Shown here: piece by piece, positions 60,712 through 64,000 of the stretch | Layout: the number at the start of each line of letters is the position of its first letter | Numbering within the stretch: position 1 is the stretch's first letter | Assembly: GCA_016712525.1 (NCBI GenBank) | Contig: JADJQX010000007.1 | Location: 1,240,001-1,304,000 of the forward strand | Source of the DNA: Myxococcales bacterium | GTDB taxonomy: Bacteria; Myxococcota_A; Polyangia; Polyangiales; Polyangiaceae | Direction of reading: 5' to 3' | DNA: 64,000 bases | Notes under the pieces: generated by a model | What the model saw: the letters and a program-made list of their open reading frames with translations, nothing else | Database searches by the model: none | What the model was told of the DNA's origin: nothing | Program-made: the position numbers and the translations under genes

Positions 60712-61827
60712 CTACCCCTTCGGCGCGAGAGGTGGACCGAAGCCGAGGCGCGCGAGGGCGTTCTTGCGCACCGAAGGGATGCGGAACCGGTAGGTGAAGG
60801 CGTCGGCGAAGTAGTGGGCGAGCACGACGGCGTTCATCGCGAACATGGCGAGCGTGGCCAACCTCCCGGGCCGCGGAGAGAACGGCGCCGTCGTCATCCC
60901 GACGACGAGCAGCGGCGCGATGGCGACCAGCATGGCCGGGACCACGACCCTCGGCCCCACGGGGGTCTCCTCGCCCGGGAACGGGCGGAGCATGCGACGG
61001 GTGAGCAAGAAGTACTCGATGCCATGCATCCCCGAGGCGATCACGCTGCCCCATGGCGGCACGACGATCATCACGAGCACCGCGAGCGCGCTCGCGGCGA
61101 CGTAGCGCGACTTGGCTTGGGCGTAGAAGGGCGCGTCCCCCGCGGCCGCGCGCACGGTCGCGACGGCGAAAAAGCCCCACGCCGCCGCCAACACGAACGT
61201 GACGGCGTACGGGAGCGGCGCCTCGAGGCCCGGGACCGCGCCGATGAACGGGAACACCTTGCCAGGTCCGGCGGCCACGAAGAGCCAGCGGACCATCACG
61301 AGGATCAGCGCGACCGGCACGTAGCGCTGCTGCATGGTGCGCTCGGACGGCGACGGTGGCGCGGGCGCCCTCATCGCGTAGAGCGACCAGATCCCCTTCG
61401 ACTGGGAGAACGTGTGGTGCGACGCGAGCGTGATCACGAACGCGAGGAAGAGGTCCATGAGCGTCGGCGCGTAGCGATCGAGCGCGTAGTAACTCCCGAA
61501 CGCGACGCCCCACGTGAGGCTCGCGCCGACGATGATCGTGCGCGCTTGCCCAGGCGCCGCATGCAAGAGGTCACGGCGCGCCCCCAGAAGGAGAAACGTG
61601 AGGATCACATGGGTCGTGTTGCCGAGCACGAACTGGCTCCCCCACGCGGCGTACGCGCGCGGGAGGCCACCGGAAAGGCTTAGCCCCGACGCGACGAACG
61701 CCACGAGGGCCACGAGGTAGGGCACGACGAGGAGGGCCGCGTCGAGCTCGCGGGAGAAGAGCCACGGGGCAGACGCCTCGGGGGCGTGCCGGCGCTCGAT
61801 CGCGTCCGGGGTCGCGTCGGCCGTCAT
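60712..61827 (-). CDS. Multi-pass membrane protein, function unknown
   Basis: A 371-residue protein with roughly eight hydrophobic segments. The ATG at 61827 was chosen for GAGGTG seven bases upstream, over a GTG at 61836. Features are SRELDAALLVVPYLVALVAF near the N-terminus, a loop ASHHTFSQSKGIWSL with two adjacent His, GSVIASGMHGIEYFLLTRRML and the end FTYRFRIPSVRKNALARLGF. His-containing membrane loops and the neighbours (MBOAT acyltransferase and SGNH-type protein) suggest a role in lipid or polysaccharide acylation, but no family is clear to me. It lies 57 bp upstream of the MBOAT gene on the same strand and is divergent from the SGNH gene. Confidence 0.72.
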   Translation of the reverse strand: MTADATPDAIERRHAPEASAPWLFSRELDAALLVVPYLVALVAFVASGLSLSGGLPRAYAAWGSQFVLGNTTHVILTFLLLGARRDLLHAAPGQARTIIVGASLTWGVAFGSYYALDRYAPTLMDLFLAFVITLASHHTFSQSKGIWSLYAMRAPAPPSPSERTMQQRYVPVALILVMVRWLFVAAGPGKVFPFIGAVPGLEAPLPYAVTFVLAAAWGFFAVATVRAAAGDAPFYAQAKSRYVAASALAVLVMIVVPPWGSVIASGMHGIEYFLLTRRMLRPFPGEETPVGPRVVVPAMLVAIAPLLVVGMTTAPFSPRPGRLATLAMFAMNAVVLAHYFADAFTYRFRIPSVRKNALARLGFGPPLAPKG

Positions 61828-61865
61828 GGCGAGCACCTCGTGTTTCGTGCTACCGCTCGAGAGCC

Positions 61866-62789
61866 GTGGATGCGCCGATCCTCCGCACGCTCCTCCTCGC
61901 CGTACCGCTCGTCCTCGCGGCTGGCGCGCTGAGGCCCCACCCCGAGGCCGAGACGGTTCACGCGGGGGTGCACCCGAAGCGATTTTGGGCTGAAAAAGCC
62001 AGGATCCGTGGGTCCGTGCATGTTGCCCTCGTGGGGGACTCTCGTGTCTACCACGGCCTCGCGCCGTCGGAGATGGGCGCCGTGCTCCGCGAGGCGGGCT
62101 GGGGCGACCCGAACGTCGTCAACCTGGGGTTCTCGGGTGTGTGCCTGTGTGGCCCGTATCTCCCCTACGTCGATCGGGCGCTCGACCCGCGGGCGGAGCG
62201 CCGGGTGATCGTGCTCGGCGTCACGCCCCACGCGCTCACGCCTCACGCGCAGCAAGACAATGGGTACCTCGCCGAGTCGCGGCGAACCCGCAGCGAGGTG
62301 CTCGAGCGCATCGTGCTCGCGCCAGCCCTCGACTACCTCGAGCCCATGCCGCTCGATCCCTTCTTCGGCGGAGGGCGCCGCGCCCGACCGGCCGACTCGC
62401 ACTACCGAGAGACCTTCTTCGCCGACGGTTGGGTAGGAGCGACACTCACCCCGGCGCAGCCGGATTTCGCGCTCACGGAATACCGCAACGTGTTCGCGTC
62501 GACGAAGGTCGACCCGAGCCTCGTGAACGAGCTCGTGGAGCGGGTGACGCAGTGGACCCGAACCGGGGTTCGCGTCGTCGCCTTTCGCCCTCCCGTAGCC
62601 CCAGCGCTCCTCGAGCTCGAGGATCGCATCTCGGGCTTCGACGAAGCGGCGCTTCGGGCTCGGCTCACGGGCGCCGGCGCGCGGGTACTGGCGCTCGAGG
62701 GCAGCTACGTGACGTACGACGGAAGCCATCTCGAGGAGGCGAGCGCGAGAGCGCTGTCGCTACATATCGCGACTCGGCTCACGCGTTGA
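61866..62789 (+). CDS. SGNH/GDSL-hydrolase-like exported protein
   Basis: A 307-residue protein with a GTG start, one N-terminal hydrophobic segment (about 9-22) that can serve as signal or anchor, and an SGNH-type fold: VALVGDSRVYHGL holds the catalytic-type Ser59, the following VVNLGFSGVCLCGPYL holds the Gly/Asn-type oxyanion region, and the end VTYDGSHLEEASA gives the Asp285/His288 pair. These are the block I and block V residues of the family. Such proteins act as acetylesterases or acyltransferase partners of MBOAT proteins (AlgX/DltD-like). It is divergent from the membrane protein gene with a 38-bp gap. Confidence 0.78.
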   Translation: MDAPILRTLLLAVPLVLAAGALRPHPEAETVHAGVHPKRFWAEKARIRGSVHVALVGDSRVYHGLAPSEMGAVLREAGWGDPNVVNLGFSGVCLCGPYLPYVDRALDPRAERRVIVLGVTPHALTPHAQQDNGYLAESRRTRSEVLERIVLAPALDYLEPMPLDPFFGGGRRARPADSHYRETFFADGWVGATLTPAQPDFALTEYRNVFASTKVDPSLVNELVERVTQWTRTGVRVVAFRPPVAPALLELEDRISGFDEAALRARLTGAGARVLALEGSYVTYDGSHLEEASARALSLHIATRLTR

Positions 62790-62839
62790 ACGGGGCGAGA
62801 GCCACGTCCCAAAAGCACTTCGCTCGGCGAGCCGGGCGG

Positions 62840-63382
62840 TCAGTCGCCTTCGTTCTCGACCCAAATTTCGTTGGTGAACGAGCTACCCGCGAGGCGGCAG
62901 AAGGTGCCGTCGCCGTTCTCGTCGACCTCGGCCACGGTGACGAACCAATCGTTGACCGTGGGCGCGGGCCAGATCACGTTCTGACCCTGAATATTGAGCG
63001 CGGGGGGTGCCGCGCCCGCAGCCCCGGCGACCGAGGCATACCGAAACAGAACCGGTCCATCCGACTGGACGGGGAGCACGGACCAGTTCAGACAGCCCGG
63101 GTTCCACGCGAACTTCTGAGAGAGGCCGGCGCCGGTCGGGCAGAAGTTGGCAGCGCCCGTGATGCCAGGCGACGGGCTCGCGTACGAGCCTGTCTCGGCA
63201 CGCCGCTGCTCCTGCGCGATCTTGATCGCGCCGATCATCTGCCGCGCTTCGGCGGAGTGCGACGTTCGAATGATGCGCCGATACCCGGCGACGCCAAGGA
63301 GCGCGAGCACCGCGACGATGGCCACCACGATCATGAGCTCGATGAGGGTGAACCCTCGTGAGTACCGACGGCTTCGAATCAT
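62840..63382 (-). CDS. Type IV pilin-like protein
   Basis: A 180-residue prepilin. The ATG at 63382 was chosen for GGAGGAG directly upstream. The leader RSRRYSRG is cut before Phe11 by prepilin peptidase, and Glu15 (position 5 of the mature protein) is present in FTLIELMIVVAIVAVLAL. The C-terminal part has a strand-rich domain with two cysteines (NFCPTGAG and NPGCLNW) and a Cys near the end (GTFCRLAG). It could belong to type IV pili or a pseudopilus. A second pilin-like gene lies 53 bp upstream on the same strand. Confidence 0.88.
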   Translation of the reverse strand: MIRSRRYSRGFTLIELMIVVAIVAVLALLGVAGYRRIIRTSHSAEARQMIGAIKIAQEQRRAETGSYASPSPGITGAANFCPTGAGLSQKFAWNPGCLNWSVLPVQSDGPVLFRYASVAGAAGAAPPALNIQGQNVIWPAPTVNDWFVTVAEVDENGDGTFCRLAGSSFTNEIWVENEGD

Positions 63383-63400
63383 CGCTCCTCCGGTGAGCAA

Positions 63401-63424
63401 GGGGCCGTGACGATTCACGGCCCC
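63401..63424. terminator. Stem-loop between two pilin genes
   Basis: GGGGCCGTGA pairs perfectly with TCACGGCCCC (10 bp) around CGAT. It sits between the two minus-strand pilin genes, 12 bp after the first stop in transcription order and 19 bp before the second ATG. No U run follows in the minus direction, so it may stabilize or process mRNA rather than terminate it. Confidence 0.5.
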
Positions 63425-63435
63425 TCTCCCAAAGA

Positions 63436-64000
63436 TTACTCTTCCGGGTTCTCTTGCACGATCTGCGTGAACGGAACCGGCGTGTTTTGCGCCGAGAGGC
63501 CACCACCGGTCACGAAGCGCGAGAGCGTGCCGTCGCCGTCGAGGTCACCCTCGGCCTCGGCGAGCCACGACGCACCGCCGGGCAAACCCGCCGGAGAACC
63601 CATCGTCGGCGCCGCACCCTTGGTGTACTGGTAGCGGTAGTACTGCGGCTCGCCCATCTCGTGCTTGAGGCAGCGCCAGCCGGTCACGTTGTCGTTCGTG
63701 CCCGCGACGAGCGCGAGGTAGTCGCCACCCGGGTTGGGGGTGTACTTCTTGTTCTTCACGTCGGCAGCGTTCGCGGGGACCGCGTTCGAGGTGCCACAGA
63801 AGGCGTGGATGTTGCTGCCGCCGGGGCCGCCCGCCGTCTGGAGCTGCGGGGTGGCCATCTCGCGCTCGTACGCCTGCATCGAGAGCTTGTTGACCTGGCC
63901 GATGGTGTTGGTGGCCTCGGCCGTCTTCGACGTCGCGAGGAACTTGCTCACGCCGAAGATGGCGAGGAGCGCGAGGATCGCCACGATGGCGACCACGATC
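63436..64000 (-). CDS. Type IV pilin-like protein, 5' end outside window
   Basis: Partial gene of at least 188 codons. The frame is open to the window edge, where it reads IVVAIVAILALLAIF, the hydrophobic core of a pilin N-terminal helix, so the prepilin leader lies outside. The remainder has two cysteines (HAFCGTSN and GWRCLKHE) typical of a pilin D-region disulfide and a GGASWLAEAEGDLDGDGT stretch. It resembles the neighbouring pilin in layout but differs in sequence; tandem pilin paralogs are common. Confidence 0.85.
   Translation of the reverse strand, partial: IVVAIVAILALLAIFGVSKFLATSKTAEATNTIGQVNKLSMQAYEREMATPQLQTAGGPGGSNIHAFCGTSNAVPANAADVKNKKYTPNPGGDYLALVAGTNDNVTGWRCLKHEMGEPQYYRYQYTKGAAPTMGSPAGLPGGASWLAEAEGDLDGDGTLSRFVTGGGLSAQNTPVPFTQIVQENPEE

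Overview
This window is GC-rich chromosomal DNA that looks myxobacterial (Myxococcota, probably the Polyangia/Sorangiineae side). The evidence is the density of lipoproteins and Ser/Thr kinases with PEGA domains, an MglA-like GTPase, an orphan sigma-54 response regulator, Sel1 and FGE-domain lipoproteins, frequent GTG/TTG starts, and many 4-bp ATGA/GTGA gene overlaps. The genus is not fixed by anything I can see. I found no rRNA, tRNA, CRISPR array, insertion sequence or prophage.

Layout. 1-8.2 kb: 3' end of hisS and a coupled secreted protein, a cysteine desulfurase/sensor kinase pair, two coupled peptidyl-prolyl isomerase lipoproteins, lnt, and two small membrane proteins. 8.3-14.7 kb: lptE, leuS, a YprB-like exonuclease and a membrane-linked metallophosphoesterase, all on the minus strand. 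14.7-24.7 kb: the most unusual part, a tight minus-strand operon. In transcription order it encodes a Ser/Thr kinase; a pseudokinase fused to a five-heme cytochrome c; a double cyclic-nucleotide-binding domain fused to a four-cluster ferredoxin and membrane domain; a multiheme/Fe-S/FAD-NAD(P) oxidoreductase (split by a one-base frameshift); and a VWA protein. I read this as a regulated membrane electron-transfer system that I cannot match to a named one.

24.7-33.1 kb: Nudix hydrolase, FAH-family hydrolase, YheT-like hydrolase, a lipoprotein, a PEGA/TPR membrane protein, a second Ser/Thr kinase and an MglA-like GTPase with a long tail. 33.2-36.6 kb: a polysaccharide group (CpsB-type PHP phosphatase, UDP-sugar dehydrogenase, flippase-like membrane protein) with a strong intrinsic terminator lying inside the start of the last gene. 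36.6-43.5 kb: large lipoproteins (mono-heme, Sel1-repeat, FGE-domain). 43.5-47.8 kb: a small cysteine-rich lipoprotein, rpoD and dnaG (the latter with an apparent one-base deletion). 48-52.2 kb: DUF4234-like protein, carA, a lamin-tail lipoprotein and rimO. 52.2-59.2 kb: a small lipoprotein behind a sigma-54 promoter, a phosphodiester-glycosidase-like protein, a proline-rich PEGA protein and an NtrC-type regulator. 59.2-62.8 kb: an MBOAT/SGNH surface-acylation module. 62.8-64 kb: two pilin-like genes, the second cut by the window edge.

Two genes (16254-18310 and 45920-47847) are each interrupted by exactly one missing base in a homopolymer run. Because dnaG is essential, homopolymer under-calling in the assembly is the simplest explanation for both. 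Coordinates and translations were read by eye, so family assignments rest on motifs and context and not on database searches.
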